A stretch of DNA of 55,014 bases from JBGFRR01 sp041695045 (GTDB lineage: Bacteria > Bacteroidota > Ignavibacteria > UBA10030), in NCBI GenBank assembly GCA_041695045.1, contig JBGFRR010000047.1:1-55014 (forward strand), written 5' to 3'. Made by a program: the position numbers and the translations under genes. This document shows positions 8,254 to 17,275 of the stretch, in pieces. Every line of letters begins with the position of its first letter. Position 1 is the stretch's first letter. The notes under the pieces were generated by a model. That model did not search any database, had not been told where the DNA came from, and was given only the letters and a program-made list of their open reading frames with translations.

Positions 8254-11200
8254 ATGAAATACTCTCAGTATGTTATCCTTGCAGCACTCATCACCATCTC
8301 TATCCTCCGCGCAGAGGCTCAGATTCAATCCACCACTGCGGGCGGAGCTTGGAATGCCACTTCTACTTGGGTCGGCGGCGTCGTCCCGACAGCAAGTCAC
8401 GATGTCGTGATCAACGGAACGGTCTCTGTCAATCTGAACGCGGCGTGCCGGAACGTAACAGTTAATAGCGGCGCCATTCTTCAAAATGATGCGTGGCATC
8501 GGACGATGACCGTGAACGGGAACGTGACGAACAACGGCATTATCCGTAACCACGACAACACGGGATGGCTCCTGACGATCAACATCACGGGGAACATCTC
8601 CAACAACGGGACGTGGACGAATTACCGGACGCAGTTAACAGGGACATCAAACCAAACGCTGACCCAGGGGAGTGGACGGAAGTTCGAATGTGAGATGGTG
8701 AAGACGCAAGCTGCGGGCTCCGTGACGGCGACTTCGGCGCTTACGTTCACGAAGTCGTTCAACCTTGGGACGGCGACGCTCGATGCACAGAACTTCACGC
8801 TCACATTTGAAGGCAGCGGCCACATTACTGGTGGACGTGTGACGAATGCGCGGGATCTTCACGGCATTTCGAGGCCGGTTCTTCGCGGGATCACCTTTGC
8901 CGGCAATCCAACAATCCGCGGACTGGTGCAAGTTGCCCACGGTGTGACGTTCGAAGGTACGCTGACCGTGACTGATACATTGCAGAATGATGCGTGGCAT
9001 CAGACGATGACCGTGAACGGGAACGTGACGAACAACGGCATTATCCGTAACCACGACAACACGGGATGGCTCCTGACGATCAACATCACGGGGAACATCT
9101 CCAACAACGGGACGTGGACGAATTACCGGACGCAGTTAACAGGGACATCAAACCAAACGCTGACCCAGGGGAGTGGACGGAAGTTCGAATGTGAGATGGT
9201 GAAGACGCAAGCTGCGGGCTCCGTGACGGCGACTTCGGCGCTTACGTTCACGAAGTCGTTCAACCTTGGGACGGCGACGCTCGATGCACAGAACTTCACG
9301 CTCACATTTGAAGGCAGCGGCCACATTACTGGTGGACGTGTGACGAATGCGCGGGATCTTCACGGCATTTCGAGGCCGGTTCTTCGCGGGATCACCTTTG
9401 CCGGCAATCCAACAATCCGCGGACTGGTGCAAGTTGCCCACGGTGTGACGTTCGAAGGTACGCTGACCGTGACTGATACATTGCAGAATGATGCGTGGCA
9501 TCAGACGATGACCGTGAACGGGAACGTGACGAACAACGGCATTATCCGTAACCACGACAACACGGGATGGCTCCTGACGATCAACATCACGGGGAACATC
9601 TCCAACAACGGCACCTGGACGAACTCCCTCACGAGGCTGACAGGCTCGACCGACCAAACGCTGTCGAGCGGCACCAACAAATCGTTCGGCTCGCCCTTTG
9701 AAGTCTCCGACACGCTCGGTGTCATTAAAGCGTTAACGCCTCTTACGTTTCGTTCCAGCTTTGACCTCAAGGGAGCGCGGTTTGACCTGCAGGAGAAGAC
9801 GCTGACGCTCGAGAGCAATGGTCACGTCACCGGCGGTCGTGTAGCGAATACGCGGGATATCGTCGGACGCTCGAACGCAAGTTTGCGGGTGGTTACGTTT
9901 GTCGGGAACCCGAACATTCGGGAACTGGTGAACGTGGCACATCAAGTGACGTTCGAAGGTACGCTGACCGTGACTGATACATTGCAGAATGATGCGTGGC
10001 ATCAGACGATGACCGTGAACGGGAACGTGACGAACAACGGCACGATCAGAAACTTTCGCAACACAGGCTGGAATCTTATTGTTAACGTGACAGGGAATGT
10101 CGTCAACAATGGAACCTGGGCAAACCACCAGACAAACCTGACGGGCAGCGGCACGCGCACGGTCCACGCACGCGGGGCCACGAGCACCTTCCGCTCCACA
10201 GGAGCGAAGGTGTCCCTCCGAGGCGAGAATGTCTTGCCGAATCTTGCCGTTGTCAGCCCCAGCCGATGTATTCTGGAGAACGGTACCTTGAGAGTTGAAC
10301 CCGGATCAATTTCGGGCACACTCGAAAACCGTGGACAGATTCTCACCCGTCGTCGCCTCACCACGACTCAAGATTACACCTTCTATGCCGCCACAGCCCA
10401 TATTGTTCAAGGAAGCGGGATTGATACTCTCCTGGTGTTTTCGCACGGTCATCAGGTTCCCCAGACATTTGCGAACGCAGTCAAATCATGGTGGCGCGTT
10501 TCACCCGTTCCATCCACCGCGAAAGGTACGATCGCATCTCTCACCCTCTCCTACACTGACGCTGAGCTTGGTTCGCACAACGAATCGAATATCCAGGTCT
10601 ATCACTCCGCCGACAGCGGCAAATCGTGGACTCAAGTCTCGACGTCATTGAACACGACACGAAACGCGACTGCGAACACCATTTCCATAACAAATGTCCA
10701 CGCGTGGGGAGACTATCTCGTTTCTGCAGTCGCTGATCCAATATCTGTTCGACCGTCCATCATCGTTAACGTGATCGGTCGTCCGCAAATCCGTGTTCTT
10801 GCACCGAACCGCTACACCGTGCATTATGTGAACAACAGTGATTTCCCGACTGATGATTTTCTGATCGCCGTTAATGTTGGGGCACGGATACGGATTCTCA
10901 GAACCGAGCATCCCCGAGCTGATGGGAGGTTGGAGGTAGTTCCCTTTGACAGTTTGAGCTTTGCGGGTGAGGATTCGACATTTGTGTTCTACGCTGCCGG
11001 TATGGGGCCTCGCGAGGAGAGGACATTCAACGTCGTTGCAACCGCAGACGCTGTTGGATTGGGGAAGACAAGCGGAGTACTTGTGGAACCCCTTACGGTT
11101 ACAGTCGGCGTATTTCTTATCAAAAGTGCAGCTGTGTACGCCACGGTAAAGGCGATCGACTACATCGGAAGCAAGGCAAAGGAAGGACTTCAACTGACGT

Positions 11201-12537
11201 CGGAAGAAAAACGGCAGTGGGAGCAACATATCGGAACAATCCCCGAGGAGATTAAACAGAAGGACACCAAGAAAGAATGGGCGATGAAGAAGATAAGCAC
11301 GAAGATCATCGAGAAGTCGATTGGGGTCATTGGAGGAACCGTCGATGTTGTGCGGGCCGTAGGTCGGAATCTGAGGGAAATTGGACCGAATCTCAGGAGA
11401 AAAGTATGGGGATGGCTGTACAAAGAGTCAGGACTGTATGGTGTGGAAGAGAAGGTCGGCGATATGAGAGTAAAGACAGAAATCTCTGGTGCAACGCAAA
11501 TGAAAACCGAGCGAGTCACGTCCTGGGATCCGAATGAGAAAGTTGCGCCCCCTGGATTTGGTCCGCAAGGATTCATTTCAACAGCAGGGCGAATGAACTA
11601 TCGAATTCTCTTCGAAAACCTCAAGACAGCACGGGCCCCGGCGTGGCGCGTTATTATCGTTGACACCCTGGGGAATGAATTTGATCCCGCCACAGTTGAA
11701 TTTGGCATAACAAGCCATGAGGGTCGCGACTATCAATGGAAGATGACTCGAACGGAGAACATTCTCAGATGGGAAATCGAAGGGATTGAGCTTCCCCCAA
11801 ACAAAACGCCTCCGGAAGGAGAGGGATATGTCTCATTCTCCGTCATGCCGAAAGCCAATCTTGCTTCGGGCACCGCACTGCGCAACCGCGCGGAGATTGT
11901 GTTTGATCTCAACAAACCGATCGTGACGAACACAGTTGTTAATACGCTCGATTTCACGCCGCCGACGACGACGATGAGAGCGCTTCCTGAAACGCACAAT
12001 CGCGATTCACTCGTGGTGAAATGGCAAAGCAGTGATGGTCCCACCGGCTCAGGGGTAGAATCCGTTGCGCTCTTTGCGTCAAAAGATGGCGGTCCCTTTG
12101 TGCATGTAGGAACTTCCTTTACAGACTCGATGGTCGTGAAGGTCTCCAACGGCGCATACAAGTTCTACGGTCTGGCAACGGATAATGTTGGAAACGTGGA
12201 ATCCGTACGGCCAGCGGTTGTACAAACCACTGTGTCTGTCCTCGTCAGAGTAGTCGATGATTCGGGAGTTCCACACACCTATGAGTTACTCCAGAACTAT
12301 CCCAACCCATTCAACGCATCAACGACGATTCTCTTTAGTATCGCTGAGAAACGCCACACAACCTTGAGAATATATGATCTGCTGGGACGCGTTGTGGCCT
12401 CGCTCAAGGATGAGGAGCTACAGCCGGGCCGCTATTCGGTTGAGTGGCGTACCAATATGATAAGCAGCGGTGTCTATTTCTATCGGCTTGAATCTGGCGG
12501 CTTCGTCGAGACACGCCGGCTTATGCTGCTTAAGTAG
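8254..12537 (+). CDS. Large secreted repeat protein with type IX sorting domain
   Basis: 1427 aa, starting with a signal peptide (about 1-22, ending AEA). It opens with a G8-like stretch (GGAWNATSTWVGGVVP) typical of secreted beta-helical surface proteins. Residues about 78-600 contain four 167-residue repeats rich in NGNVTNNG and NITGNISNNGTW turns, suggesting a beta-solenoid. The middle region is not recognised. Around residue 1090 a SWDPNEK segment begins, followed by RMNYRILFEN and a DTLGNEFDPATVEFG motif, resembling a conserved module of large secreted proteins (DUF7619-like, from memory). The C-terminus is a type IX sorting domain (NYPNPFNASTTI ... SGVYFYRLESGG ... LMLLK). It is probably exported and attached to the cell surface. 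The function is unknown; adhesion or matrix structure is possible. Confidence 0.88.
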   Translation: MKYSQYVILAALITISILRAEAQIQSTTAGGAWNATSTWVGGVVPTASHDVVINGTVSVNLNAACRNVTVNSGAILQNDAWHRTMTVNGNVTNNGIIRNHDNTGWLLTINITGNISNNGTWTNYRTQLTGTSNQTLTQGSGRKFECEMVKTQAAGSVTATSALTFTKSFNLGTATLDAQNFTLTFEGSGHITGGRVTNARDLHGISRPVLRGITFAGNPTIRGLVQVAHGVTFEGTLTVTDTLQNDAWHQTMTVNGNVTNNGIIRNHDNTGWLLTINITGNISNNGTWTNYRTQLTGTSNQTLTQGSGRKFECEMVKTQAAGSVTATSALTFTKSFNLGTATLDAQNFTLTFEGSGHITGGRVTNARDLHGISRPVLRGITFAGNPTIRGLVQVAHGVTFEGTLTVTDTLQNDAWHQTMTVNGNVTNNGIIRNHDNTGWLLTINITGNISNNGTWTNSLTRLTGSTDQTLSSGTNKSFGSPFEVSDTLGVIKALTPLTFRSSFDLKGARFDLQEKTLTLESNGHVTGGRVANTRDIVGRSNASLRVVTFVGNPNIRELVNVAHQVTFEGTLTVTDTLQNDAWHQTMTVNGNVTNNGTIRNFRNTGWNLIVNVTGNVVNNGTWANHQTNLTGSGTRTVHARGATSTFRSTGAKVSLRGENVLPNLAVVSPSRCILENGTLRVEPGSISGTLENRGQILTRRRLTTTQDYTFYAATAHIVQGSGIDTLLVFSHGHQVPQTFANAVKSWWRVSPVPSTAKGTIASLTLSYTDAELGSHNESNIQVYHSADSGKSWTQVSTSLNTTRNATANTISITNVHAWGDYLVSAVADPISVRPSIIVNVIGRPQIRVLAPNRYTVHYVNNSDFPTDDFLIAVNVGARIRILRTEHPRADGRLEVVPFDSLSFAGEDSTFVFYAAGMGPREERTFNVVATADAVGLGKTSGVLVEPLTVTVGVFLIKSAAVYATVKAIDYIGSKAKEGLQLTSEEKRQWEQHIGTIPEEIKQKDTKKEWAMKKISTKIIEKSIGVIGGTVDVVRAVGRNLREIGPNLRRKVWGWLYKESGLYGVEEKVGDMRVKTEISGATQMKTERVTSWDPNEKVAPPGFGPQGFISTAGRMNYRILFENLKTARAPAWRVIIVDTLGNEFDPATVEFGITSHEGRDYQWKMTRTENILRWEIEGIELPPNKTPPEGEGYVSFSVMPKANLASGTALRNRAEIVFDLNKPIVTNTVVNTLDFTPPTTTMRALPETHNRDSLVVKWQSSDGPTGSGVESVALFASKDGGPFVHVGTSFTDSMVVKVSNGAYKFYGLATDNVGNVESVRPAVVQTTVSVLVRVVDDSGVPHTYELLQNYPNPFNASTTILFSIAEKRHTTLRIYDLLGRVVASLKDEELQPGRYSVEWRTNMISSGVYFYRLESGGFVETRRLMLLK
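8485..10040 (+). repeat. Four in-frame 501-bp tandem repeats
   Basis: Repeat starts fall at 8485, 8986, 9487 and 9988, exactly 501 bp (167 codons) apart. Units 1 and 2 appear identical except for one base (CGG versus CAG early in the unit). Unit 3 keeps the first ~125 bp and last ~40 bp identical but has a diverged middle. Unit 4 matches for about 50 bp and then diverges. The mosaic pattern suggests recent duplication plus gene conversion. Confidence 0.95.
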
Positions 12538-12981
12538 GCTTGCTTCGCTGATGTAAACAGGGAGAGAATGGCGCCTACGGCGCCACGGAGCGCCGCCTTT
12601 GCGAGGCTATAAAATGTAGGGCTTGGACAGCCTCGAGAGAAGATAGGCAGCGGGAAGGCGATCATTGCTACAGCACGAAAACTGTTTAGGGTGGTGTCAG
12701 GACTTCCGTCCTGACACTTCATAGCTCGATGGGGTGTTCCAACGCAGAGCATTGGAACGAGAGGGATCAAACAACATAACTCAGCCTTCAGGGTAGAATT
12801 TTTCACTCGCTAAAACGGCCCGCGAGTGATTTGGGCGAGCGGCTGCCGTTTTGAGTTCCGCCTCTGAGAATCCCGCTTTGAGGCGGAATCCTGGAAAGCG
12901 GGATGTCCCGCCGTTGTTCGGCGGGATCAGAAAGAAATTGATTTTGCCCCGTAGCACACTTATTTCATTGGAGGATCACGT
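12538..12981. other. Intergenic repeat cluster between two secreted protein genes
   Basis: No gene seen in this 444-nt gap. It holds consecutive palindromes. TGGCGCC-TAC-GGCGCCA lies at 12569-12585. GTGTCAGGAC/GTCCTGACAC, with 10-bp arms, lies at 12694-12717. GTTCCAA/TTGGAAC, around a CGCAGAGCA loop, lies at 12736-12758; it is a decayed copy of the hairpins at 22822 and 40715. An interlocked cassette follows at 12856-12926. A ribosome site (GGAGG) precedes the ATG at 12982. Confidence 0.8.
12856..12926. repeat. Interlocked palindrome cassette 1
   Basis: Arm a TTCCGCCTC (12856-12864) pairs with a' (12880-12888). Arm b ATCCCGCTTT (12870-12879) pairs with b' (12895-12904). The order a-b-a'-b' means the two hairpins interlock (pseudoknot topology) or compete. 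A separate hairpin TCCCGCCG/CGGCGGGA follows at 12906-12926. The same a-b-a'-b' layout recurs at 22888-22935. Confidence 0.8.
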
Positions 12982-15153
12982 ATGAAAACACACGTACTGC
13001 TTCGATCCATATTGCTCACTGCGGTATTGACCGGCTCTGACGCTGCCTTTGCGCAGGCAGGCCTGCCTGCCACCCGCCTGCAGCAGGCAGGGCAAGCAGG
13101 TTGGTTCTGGCAAAACCCCCTGCCGCAGGGAAATAGTCTCCGGGGCGTCTCCTTCACCGATGCCAACACGGGAATGGCGGTGGGATGGGTGGGCACAATT
13201 CTTCGCACCACCAATGGCGGCTTAAGCTGGGTAGTACAGTCAAGCGGAACGACGAATTGGCTCTTTGGCGTCTCCTTCACCGACGCCAACAGGGGAACGG
13301 CGGTGGGAAGTGCGGGCACAATTCTTCGCACCACCAATGGCGGCTCAAGCTGGACAATGCAATCAAGTGGAACGCTGAATGTTCTCCACGGCGTCTCCTT
13401 CACCGACGCCAACAGGGGAACGGCGGTGGGAGCTATGGGCACAATTCTTCGCACCACCAATGGTGGCTCAAGCTGGGTAGTACAGTCAAGCGGAACGACG
13501 AATTGGCTCTGGGGCGTCTCCTTCACCGACGCCAACACGGGAACGGCGGTGGGAGATCGGGGCACAATTCTTCGTACCACCAATGGCGGCTCAAGCTGGG
13601 TAGTACAGTCAAGCGGAACGACGAATCATCTCCGGGGTGTCTCCTTCACCGACGCCAACACGGGAACGGCGGTGGGACTTGGGGGCACAATTCTTCGCAC
13701 CACCAATGGCGGCTCAAGCTGGACAAGGCAGTCAAGCGGAACGACGGATCCTCTCTTTGGCGTCTCCTTCACCGACGCCAACAGGGGAACGGCGGTGGGA
13801 TGGGAGGGCACAATTCTTCGCACCACCAATGGCGGCTCAAGCTGGACAATGCAGTCAAGCGGAACGGCGAATGTTCTCTGGGGCGTCTCCTTCACCGACG
13901 CCAACAGGGGAACGGCGGTGGGAGATGGGGGCACAAATCTTCGCACTACCAATGGCGGCTCAAGCTGGACAGTGCAGTCAAGCGGAACGACGAATGATCT
14001 CTCTGGCGTCTCCTTCACCGACGCCAACACGGGAACGGCGGTGGGAGAGTGGGGCACAATTCTTCGCACCACCAATGGCGGCTCAAGCTGGACAATGCAG
14101 TCAAGCGGAACGACGCATGGTCTCTCTGGCGTCTCCTTCACCGACGCCAACAGGGGAACGGCGGTGGGATGGTGGGGCATAATTCTTCGCACCACCAATG
14201 GCGGCTCAAGCTGGACAACGCAGTCAAGCGGAACGACGAATGATCTCTCTGGCGTCTCCTTCACCGACGCCAACACGGGAACGGCGGTGGGATGGGAGGG
14301 CACAATTCTTCGCACCACCAATGGCGGCTCAAGCTGGACAACGCAGTCAAGCGGAACGACGAATCATCTCTCTGGCGTCTCCTTCACCGACGCCAACAGG
14401 GGAACGGCGGTGGGAGATGGGGGCACAATTCTTCGCACCACCAATGGCGGCTCAAGCTGGACAAGGCAGTCCAGCGGAACGACGAATCGTCTCCGGGGCG
14501 TCTTCTTCACCGACGCCAACACGGGAACGGCAGTGGGAGATGGGGGTACAATTCTTCGCACCACCAATGGAGGCTCAAGCTGGACAATGCAGTCCAGCGG
14601 AACGACGCATCGTCTCCATGGCGTCTCCTTCACCGACGCCAACACGGGAACGGCGGTGGGAGAGTGGGGCACAATTCTTCGCACCACCAATGGCGGCTCA
14701 AGCTGGACAAGGCAGTCAAGCGGAACGGCGAATAATCTCTTGGGCGTCTCCTTCACCGACGCCAACAGGGGAACGGCGGTGGGACTTTTTGGCAACATTC
14801 TTCGCACGAACAGTGGAGGGATTACGGCTGTGAAGGAATCCCACCTTGCGGGACTCCCGTTAGATTTCTCGTTGATGCAGAACTACCCAAATCCGTTTAA
14901 CCCGAGTACCACCATAGAGTATACCGTACCGAGGTCAGGATTGGTCTCCCTCAGGGTGTACGATCTATTAGGGCGAGTGGTTGCTGTACTGGTTGAGGGA
15001 GAGAGACCGGCAGGCAGACACAGGGTGGTGTGGGACGCGGCAGCACAAGCGAGCGGGGTGTCCTCCGGAGGCGGATACGCCTCTGGCGTATACTTCTACC
15101 GAATCGAGGCTGGCGGCTTCATGGAAACCAAGAAAATGACCTTGCTAAAGTGA
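12982..15153 (+). CDS. Secreted Ycf48/BNR-like repeat protein with type IX sorting domain
   Basis: 723 aa with a signal peptide (about 1-25, ending AFAQ). Residues about 55-612 are thirteen full and one partial 41-residue repeat of the pattern GVSFTDANxGTAVGxxGTIL followed by RTTNGGSSWTxQSSGTTxxLx. This is the blade pattern of Ycf48/BNR beta-propellers (the S/T-x-N-G-G-x-x-W Asp-box-like turn). Fourteen blades would suit two seven-bladed propellers. Residues 24-38 are encoded by a CCTGCC-type palindrome cluster and look like a low-complexity insertion after the signal peptide. The C-terminus is a type IX sorting domain (NYPNPFNPSTTIEY ... SGVYFYRIEAGG ... MTLLK). A cell-surface or released binding protein is inferred. 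Confidence 0.9.
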   Translation: MKTHVLLRSILLTAVLTGSDAAFAQAGLPATRLQQAGQAGWFWQNPLPQGNSLRGVSFTDANTGMAVGWVGTILRTTNGGLSWVVQSSGTTNWLFGVSFTDANRGTAVGSAGTILRTTNGGSSWTMQSSGTLNVLHGVSFTDANRGTAVGAMGTILRTTNGGSSWVVQSSGTTNWLWGVSFTDANTGTAVGDRGTILRTTNGGSSWVVQSSGTTNHLRGVSFTDANTGTAVGLGGTILRTTNGGSSWTRQSSGTTDPLFGVSFTDANRGTAVGWEGTILRTTNGGSSWTMQSSGTANVLWGVSFTDANRGTAVGDGGTNLRTTNGGSSWTVQSSGTTNDLSGVSFTDANTGTAVGEWGTILRTTNGGSSWTMQSSGTTHGLSGVSFTDANRGTAVGWWGIILRTTNGGSSWTTQSSGTTNDLSGVSFTDANTGTAVGWEGTILRTTNGGSSWTTQSSGTTNHLSGVSFTDANRGTAVGDGGTILRTTNGGSSWTRQSSGTTNRLRGVFFTDANTGTAVGDGGTILRTTNGGSSWTMQSSGTTHRLHGVSFTDANTGTAVGEWGTILRTTNGGSSWTRQSSGTANNLLGVSFTDANRGTAVGLFGNILRTNSGGITAVKESHLAGLPLDFSLMQNYPNPFNPSTTIEYTVPRSGLVSLRVYDLLGRVVAVLVEGERPAGRHRVVWDAAAQASGVSSGGGYASGVYFYRIEAGGFMETKKMTLLK
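13053..13070. repeat. In-frame CCTGCC-type palindrome in the BNR protein gene
   Basis: GCAGGCAGG (13053-13061) followed directly by CCTGCCTGC (13062-13070), an 18-bp perfect palindrome. Further CCTGC/GCAGG half-sites continue to about 13100. It encodes residues directly after the predicted signal peptide cleavage site. The same core occurs at 15157-15178 and 38044-38086. Confidence 0.75.
13144..14818 (+). repeat. 123-bp coding tandem repeats (13 full, 1 partial)
   Basis: Units start every 123 bp from 13144 to 14743 without any indel. Most codons are identical across units. Changes concentrate at residues 15-16 (after TAVG), residue 31 (after SW-T/V) and residues 37-41 (after QSSGT) of the 41-residue blade. 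That is variation limited to particular loop positions within near-identical DNA. Confidence 0.95.
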
Positions 15154-15942
15154 ACGGCCTGCCTGCCGCAGGCGGGCAACTGCAGCTAACAAAACAACGT
15201 TGCTCACCGGACTTCGTCGGAACAGTTGGTTCATCGTCAATCTCTATCTTCACAAACAAAAAATCCCGTTCCGTCCACCTGTGGTGAACAGTCACGGGAT
15301 ACTTGTTGTTTCTCTCGTTCTCTTCATCCTGCCCCCGCAGGGCCTTCCATCACTCGCCAACATTTGGTTTTTTTTTCGTGAATGTCAAGACCCGATGAAC
15401 AATGCTTGGAGCACTCAATCGGTGAGTACGCTACTCTTAGTTGGCCGCGGCGCTTACTTTCCTCAAATCCGATATAGAAACGTATAGGAACAGGAGGTTG
15501 TGCGTTCGCGGAAAGTGCGTGGAGTCGAAATCATGGCCTGTGTGGGGGAAGCGATGGCGTGCGTTCAATTCTTGGCGTACCCGGGCTTACCGTCATGCGC
15601 TATAAGGCATTTGTGCGCCAAGAATTTCGGATTGCAGCGCTGGCAAGCCATCGCGTGTGTTTGATTTCGACATGGTTTTCTTTTCCGCCGCTTTTCTTTT
15701 GCGCAAAAGAAAAGCGGCACCACGGCTCTCATGGCTGTTCACCCATTGGGTGAAAAATTAGATGACAATGAACAGATGGTCAACAGTCGATAGGAAGCAA
15801 AAAAGGTGTGTGGTTAGCACTGCTGCACTAGATCCCATGGTGCGACTGAAATCCCCTGCTATATCGGAATCAAGGACTTTGCCTTTCCTCGCTTATTCAA
15901 CTATATTGACGCACGATGTGACTTTCGAAAGGAATTTTCCGA
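15154..15942. other. Long intergenic region upstream of murA
   Basis: No convincing gene in 789 nt. Small open frames here show no conserved pattern. It contains a CCTGCC/GCAGG repeat at 15157-15178 and ATCCCGT (15266-15272) with ACGGGAT about 20 nt downstream. A 32-bp perfect palindrome lies at 15687-15718. Upstream of murA a GAAAGGA ribosome site lies about 10 nt before the TTG start. Confidence 0.7.
15687..15718. repeat. 32-bp perfect palindrome without loop
   Basis: GCCGCTTTTCTTTTGC (15687-15702) is followed directly by its exact reverse complement (15703-15718). A protein-binding site, hairpin or mobile repeat core is possible. The polypyrimidine/polypurine arms differ from the GC-rich palindromes elsewhere in the window. 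Confidence 0.85.
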
Positions 15943-17214
15943 TTGGATAAGTTTGTCATTCGCGGCGGAAAACCACTCTCAGGCAGCGTGACGGTCAGCG
16001 GCTCGAAGAACGCCGCCCTTGCACTCATGCCTGCAACGCTCCTCGCCCCCGGCCGCTTTACCATCGAGAATGTGCCGGTGTTGAGCGACGTGACGACGAT
16101 GTCCCAACTGCTCCAAACAATAGGCTCCACCATGACGCTCGAGAATCACACGATGGTGATCGACTCCGCGCATGTGGAGCGATTCGAGGCGCCATACGAG
16201 CATGTGAAGAAGATGCGTGCCTCCATGTATGTGTTGGGACCGCTCGTCGCACGGTACGGTCGGGCGAGAGTGTCGTTGCCGGGGGGATGCGCGTGGGGTC
16301 CGCGTCCGGTGAATCTGCATCTGGAGGGATTAAAAAAGTTAGGCGCTGAGATCGAGCTGGAAGACGGCTACATCATTGCGCGGGCGAAACGGCTGAAAGG
16401 CGCGCGGCTCGTGCTCGATGTTTCGAGTGTTGGTGCCACCGGCAACATCCTCATGGCCGCAGCGCTCGCAGAAGGAACAACGGTCATTGAGAATGCTGCG
16501 CAGGAGCCGGAAATCACCGCGCTGGCAGAGTTTCTTCTCGCGATGGGAGCAACAATACACGGCGTGGGAACGAACCAGTTAGAGGTTGAGGGTGTTTCAG
16601 AGCTTCATCCGACAAACGTTGTGAACATTCCCGACCGCATCGAGGCAGGGACATTCTTAGTCGCTGCTGCGATGGCGGGGAAGAAAGGGGAGAAGATTCG
16701 CGTTGAAGCATGCACGCCCGAGCACTTGACGGCAGTTGCGGCAAAATTGGAGGATGCCGGTGCCAGGGTCGAGGTTGGCCAATCTTCTCTGGCCGTCACG
16801 CCGCCAGAGGAGATTCGCCCGGTCAGCATCACGACGGCCATCTATCCCGGTTTCCCGACCGACATGCAGGCGCAGTGGATCGCGTTGATGTCGCTTGCCA
16901 ACGGCACGAGCGTTGTTACGGACACGATTTACTTCGATCGCTTCATGCATGTGCCGGAGTTGAATCGACTGGGCGCCGACATTACCGTTCGAGGAAACGT
17001 AGCCACCGTGGTCGGGAAGCAGACACTCACCGGCGCTAAGGTGATGTCAACGGACTTGCGGGCAAGTGCGTCCCTTATCCTTGCGGGGCTTACAGCAAAG
17101 GGGACAACCGAAGTGCTGCGCGTTTATCACCTCGACCGCGGCTACGAGCGGATCGAGCGCAAACTCCAAAGCCTCGGCGCTGCGATCGAACGTGTGAGCG
17201 GCGAAGAGTTCTGA
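15943..17214 (+). CDS. murA: UDP-N-acetylglucosamine 1-carboxyvinyltransferase
   Basis: First committed step of peptidoglycan synthesis: transfers enolpyruvate from phosphoenolpyruvate to UDP-GlcNAc in the cytoplasm. 423 aa, normal length. The N-terminal signature GSKNAALALMPA (Lys22 region) and the catalytic-loop motif PGGCAWGPRP with Cys116 are present. Cys116 corresponds to the fosfomycin-reactive Cys115 of E. coli. FPTDMQAQ and the C-terminal RGYERIERKLQSLGA segment are also present. The start is a TTG at 15943, preceded by GAAAGGA; MDKFVIRGG fits the family N-terminus. The membrane peptidase gene follows 61 nt later in the same direction. Confidence 0.96.
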   Translation: MDKFVIRGGKPLSGSVTVSGSKNAALALMPATLLAPGRFTIENVPVLSDVTTMSQLLQTIGSTMTLENHTMVIDSAHVERFEAPYEHVKKMRASMYVLGPLVARYGRARVSLPGGCAWGPRPVNLHLEGLKKLGAEIELEDGYIIARAKRLKGARLVLDVSSVGATGNILMAAALAEGTTVIENAAQEPEITALAEFLLAMGATIHGVGTNQLEVEGVSELHPTNVVNIPDRIEAGTFLVAAAMAGKKGEKIRVEACTPEHLTAVAAKLEDAGARVEVGQSSLAVTPPEEIRPVSITTAIYPGFPTDMQAQWIALMSLANGTSVVTDTIYFDRFMHVPELNRLGADITVRGNVATVVGKQTLTGAKVMSTDLRASASLILAGLTAKGTTEVLRVYHLDRGYERIERKLQSLGAAIERVSGEEF

Positions 17215-17275
17215 GTCGCCCACGCATCAACCGTGCTTCCGTTCTCCGGTCATCCCTATCGGACTCATTATCGCG

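Noticed and set aside
8647..9657. Minus-strand repetitive frames inside the 501-bp repeats
   Set aside because: They are identical copies caused by the coding repeats on the plus strand, with arginine-rich shadow composition.
13626..14807. Antisense and alternative-frame repeat proteins within the BNR gene
   Set aside because: They arise because the 123-bp unit lacks stops in several frames. Only the plus frame has a signal peptide, blade pattern and sorting domain.
13144..14818. Possible CRISPR-like array because of regular spacing
   Set aside because: The 123-bp units have no unique spacers and encode a continuous protein with a beta-propeller blade pattern.
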